Assembly: GCF_030419005.1 (NCBI RefSeq)
Contig: NZ_CP106951.1
Coordinates: 3,720,001 to 3,784,000, forward strand
Reading direction: 5' to 3'
Origin: Eleftheria terrae
Lineage (GTDB): Bacteria > Pseudomonadota > Gammaproteobacteria > Burkholderiales > Burkholderiaceae_C
Length of the DNA stretch: 64,000 nucleotides
The notes under the pieces are model-generated. The model was not told the origin of the DNA, did not search any database, and saw only the letters and a list, made by a program, of their open reading frames with translations. This document shows positions 1-9,130 of this stretch, piece by piece. The first letter of the stretch is position 1; each line of letters starts with the position of its first letter. The translations under genes were made by a program, and so were the position numbers.

Positions 1-1218
1 CATCTCCACCATCTTCTCCATCGTGCCCTTGTAGGTGCCCGAGAAGTCCGGCTCGTTCCACAGCTCGTAGTACTTGATCTTGCCGGCGTAGCGGCGGGCG
101 ATGGTGCGCACATAGTCGCGCCAGTCGTCCATGTTGGCCGGGTGCATGTTGGCGCCCATGCCGTACTGGCCCACCGAGCTGGGGTTGGCCGAGGCCCAGG
201 TCGGCGTCTGGCCCAGGGTGTACAGCATCTGGCCACCGTTGCGGCGCACGTAGTCCACGTACATGTCCAGGCGCAGGCCGTGGCCACCGCTCCAGTCCCA
301 CACGTTGTTGGCGCGCTCCAGGTCGGCCCAGGTGGTGCCGGTGTTCCACAGCCGCACGATGCCCTGGCCCAGCGTCGGCCAGTTGGAGTGCTCGCCCAGC
401 TTGTTCACGTGCACGCCGAACAGGGTGTCCGGGGCCGCGGCCTTGCTGACGGGGGCCATCTCGTTGTAGTCGACCTCGGCAATGCTCATGTTGTCGATCC
501 ACACGTTGGCGCCGGCCGTCTTGGAGTTCACCCGCAGGGTGCCCAGCACGTCGCCGACATAGGTGCCCTGGATCTCGATCTTCTGCCAGCTGGTGCCGAC
601 CTGCACGGTCTTGGCGGCTGCCGCGTCCCAGGGGTGGGCGTCGCGGCGGATCAGCAGTTCCACCGAGGCATTGCCGTCCGAGCGCACATAGGCGCTGGCA
701 CGGTAGGCCCGGCCCTTCTTGAAGGCGAACGGGAAGGTCAGGTGGCCACCGCCGCCGCCGCTGGACAGCATGCGAAAGCGCTGCGAGGTGGCACCGGCGT
801 AGACATAGCCGCTGCGGGTCTCGCGCTCGGTCTCGAAGGTGCCCGCCGGGCTGCCCCAGATGTTCATCTTCCAGCCCGGGGCGGTCTTGCTCCAGCTGCC
901 TTCGAAGTCGGAGCCCGCCACCGGGGTCACGGTGACCGAGGCGCCGCCGGCCACCGGCAGCGCCAGCGCGCCGCTCAGGCTCGCCGCCGCGCCGTAGCTG
1001 GCCACGGCCTGGGCCCGCTCCACCGGGGTGGTGTTGGGTTGCAGCAGCAGCGGGGCCGCCGCTTCGATGGCCACCGGCTGCTCGGCCGCGGCCACGCTGT
1101 CTTGCCCGGCCGCCACATCGGCCGCCACTTCGCTTTGCTCGGTGCCGGAGCCGCCGCCGCATGCTGCAAGCAGGACGACGCTGAAAGACACGGCCCAACG
1201 GTAGACGCTCGAATTCAT
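1..1218 (-). CDS. Secreted glycoside hydrolase lipoprotein (GH39-like), 3' part cut by the window edge
   Basis: Reading leftward from an ATG at 1218, 406 codons stay open to the window edge, so the C-terminus is missing. The protein begins with a lipoprotein signal (VVLLAAC, then a Gly-Ser-rich linker), predicting a lipid-anchored exported protein. A beta-sandwich carbohydrate-binding-like domain follows (about residues 80-270, including FAFKKGRAYRASAYVRSD and the closing segment WIDNMSIAEVD). The start of a (beta/alpha)8 catalytic domain comes next (FGVHVNK, VRLWNTGTTWADLE). The last visible part has YYELWNEPDFSG, where NEP is the acid/base signature of clan GH-A and resembles family 39 xylosidases. 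The substrate cannot be read from this fragment. The start follows a weak Shine-Dalgarno. Confidence 0.75.
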   Translation of the reverse strand, partial: MNSSVYRWAVSFSVVLLAACGGGSGTEQSEVAADVAAGQDSVAAAEQPVAIEAAAPLLLQPNTTPVERAQAVASYGAAASLSGALALPVAGGASVTVTPVAGSDFEGSWSKTAPGWKMNIWGSPAGTFETERETRSGYVYAGATSQRFRMLSSGGGGGHLTFPFAFKKGRAYRASAYVRSDGNASVELLIRRDAHPWDAAAAKTVQVGTSWQKIEIQGTYVGDVLGTLRVNSKTAGANVWIDNMSIAEVDYNEMAPVSKAAAPDTLFGVHVNKLGEHSNWPTLGQGIVRLWNTGTTWADLERANNVWDWSGGHGLRLDMYVDYVRRNGGQMLYTLGQTPTWASANPSSVGQYGMGANMHPANMDDWRDYVRTIARRYAGKIKYYELWNEPDFSGTYKGTMEKMVEM

Positions 1219-1608
1219 TCTCTGTTCCAGTCTGATGTGCTGAATGAATGGCCAAACAAGCTCCGCCTCGCGCCTTGCGGCGTGATCAAAGGGACGGGGT
1301 GTTTGGACAAATAAGCGGGCGCGCGATCGAGGGTTACCAACTGCGGTCGGTGTGGCGTCCTGGCGGACGCTGCCTCGGTCTTCCCGCTACGGTGTTGTCA
1401 GACTGGCGCCTGAGCGTCTTTCACCGGTGCGATGCTGAGATAAACGGCGCTTTGCCGGCTGACTTGATAGCGGCAAATGAAACAAATTGTGAAACAGGCG
1501 GCGACGCCACCGGCGTTCGGCGTCTGGGCCTTGCGGCCGGACGCCTCCACTCGACCGTCCGGCCCCGGGCCGCCCCACCCGGCGGGCGGGCGCCAGCGGC
1601 GTCCCAAG
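1219..1608. other. Intergenic region without a gene
   Basis: About 390 bases lie between the start of the leftward glycoside hydrolase gene and the terminator of the ompW-like gene. The open frames here have no family features and overlap each other on both strands. The region should hold the promoter of the hydrolase gene. It has a locally AT-richer patch around 1470-1500, but I see no convincing -35/-10 pair. Confidence 0.5.
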
Positions 1609-1635
1609 AAAAAAAGCAGGCGCTCTCGCGCCTGC
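1609..1635 (-). terminator. Rho-independent terminator after the ompW-like gene
   Basis: On the minus strand an 8-bp GC-rich stem (GCAGGCGA pairing with TCGCCTGC, positions 1635-1628 with 1623-1616, 4-base loop) is followed directly by seven T (complement of 1609-1615). This is a classic intrinsic terminator about 50 bases downstream of the ompW stop codon, so the esterase-ompW transcript ends here. Confidence 0.85.
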
Positions 1636-1684
1636 CAGGAGGATGAACCGTCAAAGCTCGCGCCGCCCGGCGGCAGCGCGGGAC

Positions 1685-2368
1685 CTAGAAGTGGTAGCCG
1701 GCCGACAAGGTGAACACCGTCGGGTTGAAGTCGATGGTGGTGCGCCGCTCCACCACCGAGCCGCCCGGCCGGGTGGTGGTGGCCTTGAGGTCGCTCTTGA
1801 CCTTGGCGGTGGCCACGGTTGCATTGATGGACCAGGCCGGCGTGACGGCATAGCTGAGCCCGGCTTGTGCCGCCAGGCCCCAGGAGTCGGACAGGTCCAG
1901 CTCGGTCTTGCCGCCGCTGGCCCAGTCGCCGGAGGTGGTGCTCTTGCTGTCGATGAAGCGGGTGTAGTTGATGCCGACGCCGACGAAGGGCCGCAGCTTG
2001 TCGCCGGCGCTGCCGAAGCGGTAGTTGGCGAACAGCGTGGGCGCGAGCTGCCGTGACGACGAGATCTGCTTGAAGCCTTCAAGCGTGCCGCGGCCATAGA
2101 CGCGGTGCTTGGGCGGCAGGCCAAGCGCCAGGTCCACGCCCCAGTGGTCGTCGAAGTAGCGCTGGTAGCCGAAGATGATGGTGCGGGCATCGTCGACATC
2201 CAGCCGCGAGTTGGGCGGCGTCACGCCCGGCCCGCCGCCGACCAGCGGGTCCGACTTCGAATCGATGTTGATGTAGCCGCCGCCGATGTAGACGTTCTGG
2301 TCCTGGGCGCAGGCGGCACCGGCCGACAGCGCAAGGGCGGCTGCCAGCAGCGGGAATGCGGTGTTCAT
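1685..2368 (-). CDS. ompW: OmpW-family outer membrane beta-barrel protein
   Basis: A 227-residue protein with a cleavable signal peptide (ALSAGAACA, cleavage before QDQNVY). It is a small barrel of alternating hydrophobic/polar strands (YIGGGYINI, IIFGYQRYF, PFVGVGINYTRF) and ends in the aromatic C-terminal residue (SAGYHF) used by the outer membrane assembly machinery. Length and pattern fit the eight-stranded OmpW family of channels for small hydrophobic molecules. The start at 2368 has a GGAAGGA ribosome site. It lies 27 bases downstream of the lipoprotein hydrolase gene and is probably co-transcribed with it. The transported substrate is unknown. Confidence 0.8.
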   Translation of the reverse strand: MNTAFPLLAAALALSAGAACAQDQNVYIGGGYINIDSKSDPLVGGGPGVTPPNSRLDVDDARTIIFGYQRYFDDHWGVDLALGLPPKHRVYGRGTLEGFKQISSSRQLAPTLFANYRFGSAGDKLRPFVGVGINYTRFIDSKSTTSGDWASGGKTELDLSDSWGLAAQAGLSYAVTPAWSINATVATAKVKSDLKATTTRPGGSVVERRTTIDFNPTVFTLSAGYHF

Positions 2369-2395
2369 GGCAGGGGTCCTTCCGGATTCCGGGGC

Positions 2396-3799
2396 TCAAA
2401 GGCCCGGCTGCTGTGCCACTTGCTGGAAGAAGGCGCGCACCAGCGCGTTGCAGAACGGCGGCACCAGGCTGCCGTGGTATTGCTTGGCCACCTCGGTCGG
2501 ACCGCCTGCGGCCGCCAGTGCGGCCTTGTTGTCGGCGAACTTTTGCGCCATCAGGTCGACCGCCGTGCCGGGTGGCAGCGTCGCGCGGTTCTCCAGGTCG
2601 AAGGCCGGCACCTGGGCCTGCACCGGCCGTCCTTCGTTGATCTGTGCCTGCATCGCGCCGGTGTTGATGCTGTAGAAGACCGTCGGGTCCTGGCTGCCAC
2701 CGCACAGGGCCACCGGCCGGCTGGGCTTGAAGCTGGTCAGGTCGTTGGCGACCAGGGCCTTGCGGAAGCCGTTGTTCTCGTTGGTCAGGAAGTCCTGCCG
2801 GAAGCTGTCGGTCAGCAGGCCGCCTTCGCCGAAGAGCCGCGTCAGCGTGGGGTCCTTCGGCAGGCGGGTGTCGTCCAGCAGCGACTCCAGCGCCTCGTCA
2901 CTCGGCAGCAGCGCCTCGATGGTCTTGGCATAGGGCTCGCGGTAGGCGTCGCTGGCCTTGGCGTAGACGTTGCCGTAGCTGTTCTGGTAGGACGTCAGCA
3001 GCATCGGCGTGAAGAGCAGCGCCCCGGCATTGACGCGGCCCCCCTCGCTGGCGGGGGCGTTGACGACGCGGGCGAAGCCGCTGAGGTTGTAGGGCCCCGA
3101 CATGCCGGCCGCGGCGGTCACGCTGAACTCGCCGGCATGCTCGGTCTGGATCTCGCGCTGCGTGGCCAGTGCCACATGGCCGCCTTGCGAATAGCCGGCG
3201 ATGAACAGCTGTGACGAGGCGGTGCTGCCGCTCTTGGCGTCCTTCAGGTGGGTCTTGGCGGCGCGCAGGCCGTCCACCATGTCGACCGCCTGGGCCTTGG
3301 CATTCAGGTAGGGATGCCAGGCAAGGCTGGACTTCTCGTAGCCCAGGTAGTTGGGGGCCACCACGATGTAGCCCTGCGCCGCATACATGGCCATCAGCAG
3401 GCTGGCCTCCTTGTCGTTGCGCACGTCGGCCATGTTCTTGGCGCGGCTGGTGGTGGTGCCGTGGGCGTAGAGCAGCACCGGGCGCTCGCCACTGCACTGG
3501 CTGCCGCTGCCACTGGGCACCAGCACGCCGGCCGAGGCCGTGGCTTGCGCGCCCTTCGGGTCACGCGTGGTGTAGAGCACGTAGCGCACGTCGACGTTGC
3601 AGGCCGCCGGGCCGGACAGGGCCTGCAGGCCGCTGGCTGCGGTGCCCGCGTCGATCTGGGCGGTGCTCACCTGGGCCGCCAGCGAGGCGGCCAGCACGTT
3701 GCCGCGCTCGGACGGAGGCGCGTCTTCACCGCCGCCACCGCAGGCGGCGAGAAACAGGGTGGCCGCGGCAAGCGGGCCGCAGGTGCGCATGGCAGGCAT
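2396..3799 (-). CDS. Alpha/beta-hydrolase lipoprotein (secreted lipase/esterase-like)
   Basis: This 467-residue protein has a lipoprotein signal peptide with lipobox LAAC (Cys20) followed by a Gly-rich linker, so it should be exported and lipid-anchored. The alpha/beta-hydrolase fold shows in PVLLYAHGTTT (oxyanion region), YIVVAPNYLGY, and the nucleophile elbow GYSQGG with Ser204. The layout resembles secretory lipases or large extracellular esterases. The start at 3799 is preceded by AGAGG at good spacing; a second ATG lies nine bases inside. It is the first gene of a two-gene unit with the ompW-like gene, which suggests uptake plus hydrolysis of a hydrophobic ester. The substrate is not readable. 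Confidence 0.75.
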   Translation of the reverse strand: MPAMRTCGPLAAATLFLAACGGGGEDAPPSERGNVLAASLAAQVSTAQIDAGTAASGLQALSGPAACNVDVRYVLYTTRDPKGAQATASAGVLVPSGSGSQCSGERPVLLYAHGTTTSRAKNMADVRNDKEASLLMAMYAAQGYIVVAPNYLGYEKSSLAWHPYLNAKAQAVDMVDGLRAAKTHLKDAKSGSTASSQLFIAGYSQGGHVALATQREIQTEHAGEFSVTAAAGMSGPYNLSGFARVVNAPASEGGRVNAGALLFTPMLLTSYQNSYGNVYAKASDAYREPYAKTIEALLPSDEALESLLDDTRLPKDPTLTRLFGEGGLLTDSFRQDFLTNENNGFRKALVANDLTSFKPSRPVALCGGSQDPTVFYSINTGAMQAQINEGRPVQAQVPAFDLENRATLPPGTAVDLMAQKFADNKAALAAAGGPTEVAKQYHGSLVPPFCNALVRAFFQQVAQQPGL

Positions 3800-3839
3800 G
3801 GGTTTCCTCTTTCGATGAACTGCGATCGTGGGAGGTCAG

Positions 3840-3874
3840 CGAACGATCGTTCGTTTCCACCGCTGGCGACTATA
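3840..3874 (-). promoter_or_regulatory. Putative promoter -10 box and palindromic operator upstream of the hydrolase gene
   Basis: A perfect 14-bp palindrome CGAACGATCGTTCG (3840-3853) lies 40 bases upstream of the hydrolase start. On the minus strand a TATAGT element (3874-3869) sits just upstream of it, so the palindrome would fall directly after the transcription start. The AACGxxCGTT form is typical of TetR-family operators, but no tetR gene is adjacent. No good -35 is visible. The regulatory role is inferred. Confidence 0.45.
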
Positions 3875-4005
3875 GGGAGCGCTGTTGCGGTCGAGCAGAA
3901 GGGGAAACCCGGCGTGGGCAGGCACCAACCTGGCGGTGGTGTTTTCGTGCCGCTGCGGGCGCAGGCCCGAGCCGCCACAGCAAGAACGAAGCCTGGCGCG
4001 GTAGC

Positions 4006-4725
4006 TCAGGCCTTGGCGCCGCCGAGCGGGCCGCAGGCGTATTCGGCGCGCTCGCTGTCGACCTGGCGGAACAGGTCGGCCAGCGTGCGGCCTGGCTCAT
4101 CGTGGAAGCGTTCGCCGGCCGACTCGAGACGGGTGATGCGGTCGATGCGGAAGCTGCGGAAGTCCTCGCGCGCTTCGCACCAGGCGCCCAGCGTCCACAC
4201 CTTGCCCCAGTAAAAGCAGCCCAGCGGCCGCACGCAGCGTTCGCTGCACTGGCCATGCACATCCTGGTAGCCGATGCGCAGCTTGGCACGTGACTCGATC
4301 GCTTCGCGCAGCTCGGCCAGGCGCTGCAGCGTGGCCGGGTCGCCGACCGGTGGCGCGTACAGCGCCAGGCTCTCTGCTGCCGCCCGCGCGGTGGCTGGCA
4401 GCACCGCCATGATCTTGCCAAGCGCAGTCTCGGCCTGGCGCGCCAGGGCCGGATCGAGCCAGCCTTGCGCCAGCCGCACTGCGGCCGCCAGGGCCTGGGC
4501 CTCACCGCCGCTGAACATGAGCGGTGGCAGGTCGTAGCCGGCCCGCATGCGGTAGCCCATGCCCGCTTCGCCTTCGATCGGCACGCCTTGCAGCTGCAGG
4601 TCGGCGATGTCGCGATAGACGGTGCGCTCCGACACCTCCAGCCGCGTCGCGATCCAGGCGGCCGTGCTCAGGCGGCGGCCGCGGATCAGCTGCACCAGCT
4701 CGAACAGGCGTTCAGCGCGTCGCAT
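4006..4725 (-). CDS. YafY-type transcriptional regulator (HTH plus WYL domain)
   Basis: A 239-residue regulator. Residues 1-60 form an HTH_11-type winged helix (RLFELVQLIRGRRLSTAAWI, then VSERTVYRDIADLQ). A WYL-type ligand-sensing half follows, with RIGYQDVHGQ, RCVRPLGCFYWGKVWTLGAW and RSFRIDRI, in the typical order for this family. The ATG at 4725 is chosen because the open frame beyond it relies on a TTG. The gene lies upstream of a VOC-domain gene on the same strand direction. WYL/VOC gene neighbours are common in proteobacteria, but the regulated genes and the ligand are unknown. Confidence 0.85.
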   Translation of the reverse strand: MRRAERLFELVQLIRGRRLSTAAWIATRLEVSERTVYRDIADLQLQGVPIEGEAGMGYRMRAGYDLPPLMFSGGEAQALAAAVRLAQGWLDPALARQAETALGKIMAVLPATARAAAESLALYAPPVGDPATLQRLAELREAIESRAKLRIGYQDVHGQCSERCVRPLGCFYWGKVWTLGAWCEAREDFRSFRIDRITRLESAGERFHDEPGRTLADLFRQVDSERAEYACGPLGGAKA

Positions 4726-4963
4726 GGCGGGGCGGGCCGTCAGGGGTGGCAAGGGAGGATGGGCGCGGTGGCTTCATGGCAGGAGGGCGGTCGGGATGCG
4801 CAATGCTAGGGCCAATGGCGGGACGCTGCACCGCCGCGGCGGCCGGTGCTGCCGGCGCTGCCGGCGCGCTTGCGGCGGGCCGGCGGGCGCCCTCCGGTCC
4901 TCGGCGGCAGGGGGGCGGTTCGACGCGGGCCGCCGCGCCTCTCGGCCGCCTGTCCTCGCCGGC

Positions 4964-5347
4964 TCAGGCCATCGCGTGCAGCCCGACCCGGTTGCCTTCG
5001 GTGTCGACGATGTAGGCGCAGCAGCCCAGTTCTCCGGGGAGGTCGATGCGAGGTGCGGCAATGCGCCCGCCAGCGGCCTCGACGCGGGCCAGCACGGCGT
5101 CCAGCGAGGGCTCGGCATTCAGGTAGACGAGGGTGCCGGACTGCGCCGGCTCGGGTGCGTCGCCGCCACGCAGCAGGCAGCCGTTGGCGCCGCCGTTGGC
5201 GCTCGGGAAGACGGCCATTGTGTAGGCGCCCATTTGCTCCCGCTTGAGCGGCGTGGCCAGCATTTTTTCGTAGAAGGCCTGTGCCCGCTCCATGTCGGTG
5301 ACGGGAATCTCGAACCAGTTGATGGCGTGGGTGGGGGTGGTCTGCAT
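4964..5347 (-). CDS. VOC-family (glyoxalase/dioxygenase fold) protein
   Basis: A 127-residue single VOC module. It opens with the paired beta-alpha pattern INWFEIPVTDMERAQAFYEK and closes with YIVDTEGNRVGLHAMA. These are the N- and C-terminal signatures of the glyoxalase/bleomycin-resistance superfamily. Such small proteins often bind a metal, but the usual His/Glu ligands are only partly recognisable, so catalytic activity is uncertain. The start at 5347 has a GGAG-like site. It precedes the YafY-type regulator on the same strand, separated by about 240 bases. Confidence 0.75.
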   Translation of the reverse strand: MQTTPTHAINWFEIPVTDMERAQAFYEKMLATPLKREQMGAYTMAVFPSANGGANGCLLRGGDAPEPAQSGTLVYLNAEPSLDAVLARVEAAGGRIAAPRIDLPGELGCCAYIVDTEGNRVGLHAMA

Positions 5348-5584
5348 GAAGGGGCTCCTGATCGTTGTTGATGGGAAGCGGCATGGTGCGGCGGGCCCCC
5401 TGACACCGTTCTGTCAGCAGGCTGGCGGTGGCACATGGGGCACCGCGGCGGCGTCCGGCGCCTGCCGCCCTACCATGGCGCCTGGTGCGACGCCCACTTC
5501 AACCCACAGACAAGGCAAGCCAGTGATGACGATGATCGGTACACCGGCCGGGAGCCGGCCCGGAGCAGCTCCACGGAGGACGGC

Positions 5585-5713
5585 ATGAAGCTCAAGGGCT
5601 GGCTGATCGTGGCCGCCTGCACCGCCGTGGCGGTGCTGCTGGTGGCCTGGCTGGGGCAGGAATACGGCAACGAGGCGCGGGCCTTCCTGCGCGCGCTGGT
5701 GCGCGCCCTGTAG
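5585..5713 (+). CDS. Small single-span membrane protein
   Basis: A 42-residue open frame starting at ATG 5585 behind a strong GGAGG site (cacggaggacggc). Residues 5-24 form one hydrophobic helix (GWLIVAACTAVAVLLVAWLG) followed by a short, basic amphipathic tail (ARAFLRALVRAL). No family is recognised. The ribosome site and clean TM/tail organisation support a real gene, but no homology can be checked here. Confidence 0.45.
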   Translation: MKLKGWLIVAACTAVAVLLVAWLGQEYGNEARAFLRALVRAL

Positions 5714-5862
5714 CACGCCGGGGCCACGCTGGGTAGGGCGCCCCCGTAGCACGCCCGCATAGCACGCCTTGCGGGCTGCTGGCCGCCCACGGACCGGGCG
5801 GTGGCCGGGCCTGGCACGCCATGGCACACCGGTTGCCCGGCTTGCCTCATCGCAGGAGCACC

Positions 5863-6834
5863 ATGGTTCGCTACAGCTATCACGCCTCTCATGAGCAGTT
5901 CTCGCCCGGCGAGCTGCTGTCGCTCGCCGTCGCCGCCGAGGCGGCCGGCTTCGACGGCATCTTCTGCTCCGACCACCTGCAACCCTGGTCGGTGTCGCAA
6001 GGGCATTCCGGTTTCACCTGGGCCTGGCTCGGCGCCGCGCTGCAGGCGACGCGCCGCCTGAGCTTCGCCACCATCACGGTGCCGGGCGGCTGGCGCTACC
6101 ACCCGGCGGTGCTGGCACAGGCCATCGGCACGCTGTGCCAGATGTTCCCGGGGCGCATGCCGTGGCTGGCCTTCGGCAGCGGCGAAGCGATCAATGAACA
6201 GCTCACCGGGCTGCCCTGGCCGCCCAAGGCCGAGCGCAATGCGCGCCTGCGCGACGGCGTGCAGGCGATCCGGGCGCTGCTGGCCGGCGAGCGGGTGAGC
6301 ACCGATGCCAGCGTGAAGGTGGCCGACGCCCGGCTGTGGGACCGCCCCGCCGAGCCGCCACGACTATTCGGCGCGGCCACCAGCGAGGCCACTGCCCGCT
6401 GGCTCGGCGGATGGGCCGACGGCCTGCTGACCCTGGGCCGCGACCTCGAGCAGCTGCAGCGCGTGATCGCCGCCTTCCGCGAGGGCGGCGGCGAGGGCAA
6501 GCCGGTGCATGTCAAGCTCGACGTCAGCTGGGCGGCCGGCGCGACCGACGCCTTGCTGCAGGCCCACCGCCATTGGCGCTATGCCTGCCTGGGCGGCGAT
6601 GCCAGCTGGGAGCTGCGCCAGCCGGAGGACTTCGAGCGCGCCACCCGCTACATGCGCCCGGAAGACCTCGACGCCCATGTGCTGCCAGGCAACGATGCCA
6701 GTCGCCATGTGGAGCACCTGCAGGCCTGCGCGGCGCTTGGCGTGGCGGCGATCGACATCCACCATGTCGGCCCCGCGCAGCGCGAATTCATCGACGCCTA
6801 CGGCAGCAGCGTGCTGCCGGCGGTGCGTCGCTGA
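5863..6834 (+). CDS. LLM-class flavin-dependent oxidoreductase (non-F420 type)
   Basis: A 323-residue luciferase-like monooxygenase-fold protein. The opening MVRYSYHASHEQFSPGELL, then GFDGIFCSDHLQPWS and GHSGFTWAWLGAALQAT, match the bacterial luciferase-like TIM barrel and the subfamily annotated as probable non-F420 flavinoid oxidoreductase. The expected cofactor is FMN with a separate reductase; the substrate is unknown. ATG 5863 is supported by AGGAG at 5854-5858; the longer frame upstream lacks a ribosome site. The hemerythrin gene follows 60 bases later in the same direction. Confidence 0.8.
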   Translation: MVRYSYHASHEQFSPGELLSLAVAAEAAGFDGIFCSDHLQPWSVSQGHSGFTWAWLGAALQATRRLSFATITVPGGWRYHPAVLAQAIGTLCQMFPGRMPWLAFGSGEAINEQLTGLPWPPKAERNARLRDGVQAIRALLAGERVSTDASVKVADARLWDRPAEPPRLFGAATSEATARWLGGWADGLLTLGRDLEQLQRVIAAFREGGGEGKPVHVKLDVSWAAGATDALLQAHRHWRYACLGGDASWELRQPEDFERATRYMRPEDLDAHVLPGNDASRHVEHLQACAALGVAAIDIHHVGPAQREFIDAYGSSVLPAVRR

Positions 6835-6895
6835 CGCGCCCGGGTATGCGGCTTGCCGCACCTGCCGCATCACCGACCCTCCTTGTTGCGCTGCC

Positions 6896-7489
6896 ATGGC
6901 CGCCTTGCTCCCGCCGCTTTCGCCCAGCATCACCGACATGATCCGCATGGACCACAGCCATGTGCTGGAGACCTTCCACCAGTTCCGCCCCGGCACGGCG
7001 GTCGACAAGAAGACCGCGCTGGTCGACACGGTCTGCCTGGCGCTGGAGGTGCATGCGCAGCTGGAGGAAGAGATCTTCTACCCGGCGGTGCGCGAGGTGG
7101 CCAGCGATGTGGCCGGTGTCGACAAGAGCTATCCCGAGCATGACGAGATGCGCCGGCAGATCGCCTTGCTGCGTGGCATGCGACCGGCCGATCCCGACTA
7201 CGACCGCACCTTCCTCGAGCTGATGCGCGATGTGCTGCACCATGTGGCCGACGAAGAGACCACCCTGCTGCCGGAGGCCGAGCGCCTGATGCCCGAGCGC
7301 CTGCACCGCCTGGGCGGCGAGATGGCGCGCCGCCGCCTGCAGCTGCTCGGCCCGCGGGCCGGCGAGCTGGGCTGGAGCGCGCTGCGCTCCTTCCCCGAGG
7401 GCGCGCTGGTGATGGCAGCCGGTGCGGTGGGCGCCGGCGCCTACCTGATGGGGAGCGTGCGCGACGCCTTGCCGCGGCCGTGGAAGTGA
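6896..7489 (+). CDS. Hemerythrin HHE-domain protein
   Basis: A 197-residue protein with a four-helix hemerythrin fold. The metal-ligand pattern shows in DHSHVLETFHQF, HAQLEEEIFYPAV, PEHDEM and HHVADEETTLLPEAE, where repeated H...E motifs on successive helices would bind a di-iron centre for O2, NO or redox sensing. The last 40 residues contain a hydrophobic stretch (GALVMAAGAVGAGAYLMG) that may be a membrane-associating helix. It is probably co-transcribed with the flavin oxidoreductase upstream. Start chosen at ATG 6896, just before the conserved region; the ribosome site is weak. Confidence 0.8.
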   Translation: MAALLPPLSPSITDMIRMDHSHVLETFHQFRPGTAVDKKTALVDTVCLALEVHAQLEEEIFYPAVREVASDVAGVDKSYPEHDEMRRQIALLRGMRPADPDYDRTFLELMRDVLHHVADEETTLLPEAERLMPERLHRLGGEMARRRLQLLGPRAGELGWSALRSFPEGALVMAAGAVGAGAYLMGSVRDALPRPWK

Positions 7490-7508
7490 GGCCGGTGGGC
7501 GCCGGGGC

Positions 7509-8660
<1,152 letters not shown>

Positions 8661-8762
8661 GCGACCGCATCTTGGCACGTCGTGCCCCCGGCTGGGCACA
8701 CGTGATGCTGCAAGGGTAGCGAGCGGCCCCTGCCGGGCCGCGCCTGATCCTGAGGAGCCGAT

Positions 8763-9029
8763 ATGACCGACAAGCGCACCGCCGCCAGCGCGGACCACAG
8801 CAACATGGAGAAGGACCCGGAGGACTGGGTCACCGGCGAAGAGCCGATGACGGGGGCCCAGCGCTCCTATCTCAAGACCCTGTCGGAGGAAGCCAAGGAG
8901 CCGTTCGACGACCAGCTCACCAAGGCGGAGGCGTCGCGTCGCATCGAGGAGCTGCAGCAGATCACCGGCCGCGGCCAGCCGGCGCCGGGGCAGGGCGGCC
9001 GCGACGAGGGGCGTGCGGGGGCCCGCTGA
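8763..9029 (+). CDS. DUF3072-domain small protein
   Basis: An 88-residue hydrophilic protein with DPEDWVTGEEPMTGAQRSYL and KAEASRRIEELQQITGRG. These features match the DUF3072 family of small proteins found in proteobacteria and actinobacteria, whose function is unknown. The C-terminal 15 residues are Gly/Arg-rich. A GAGGAG ribosome site precedes ATG 8763. It stands alone, divergent from the phosphoesterase gene. Confidence 0.75.
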   Translation: MTDKRTAASADHSNMEKDPEDWVTGEEPMTGAQRSYLKTLSEEAKEPFDDQLTKAEASRRIEELQQITGRGQPAPGQGGRDEGRAGAR

Positions 9030-9130
9030 TAACGGGCCTCATGTGCTGAGGGCGGCCCGGGCGTTGGAGCCGGCCTGGCGGTGCCCGGCCGCTGGCGGCC
9101 CGGCCTGCCGGGCCGTGCAGGCCCGACCCC

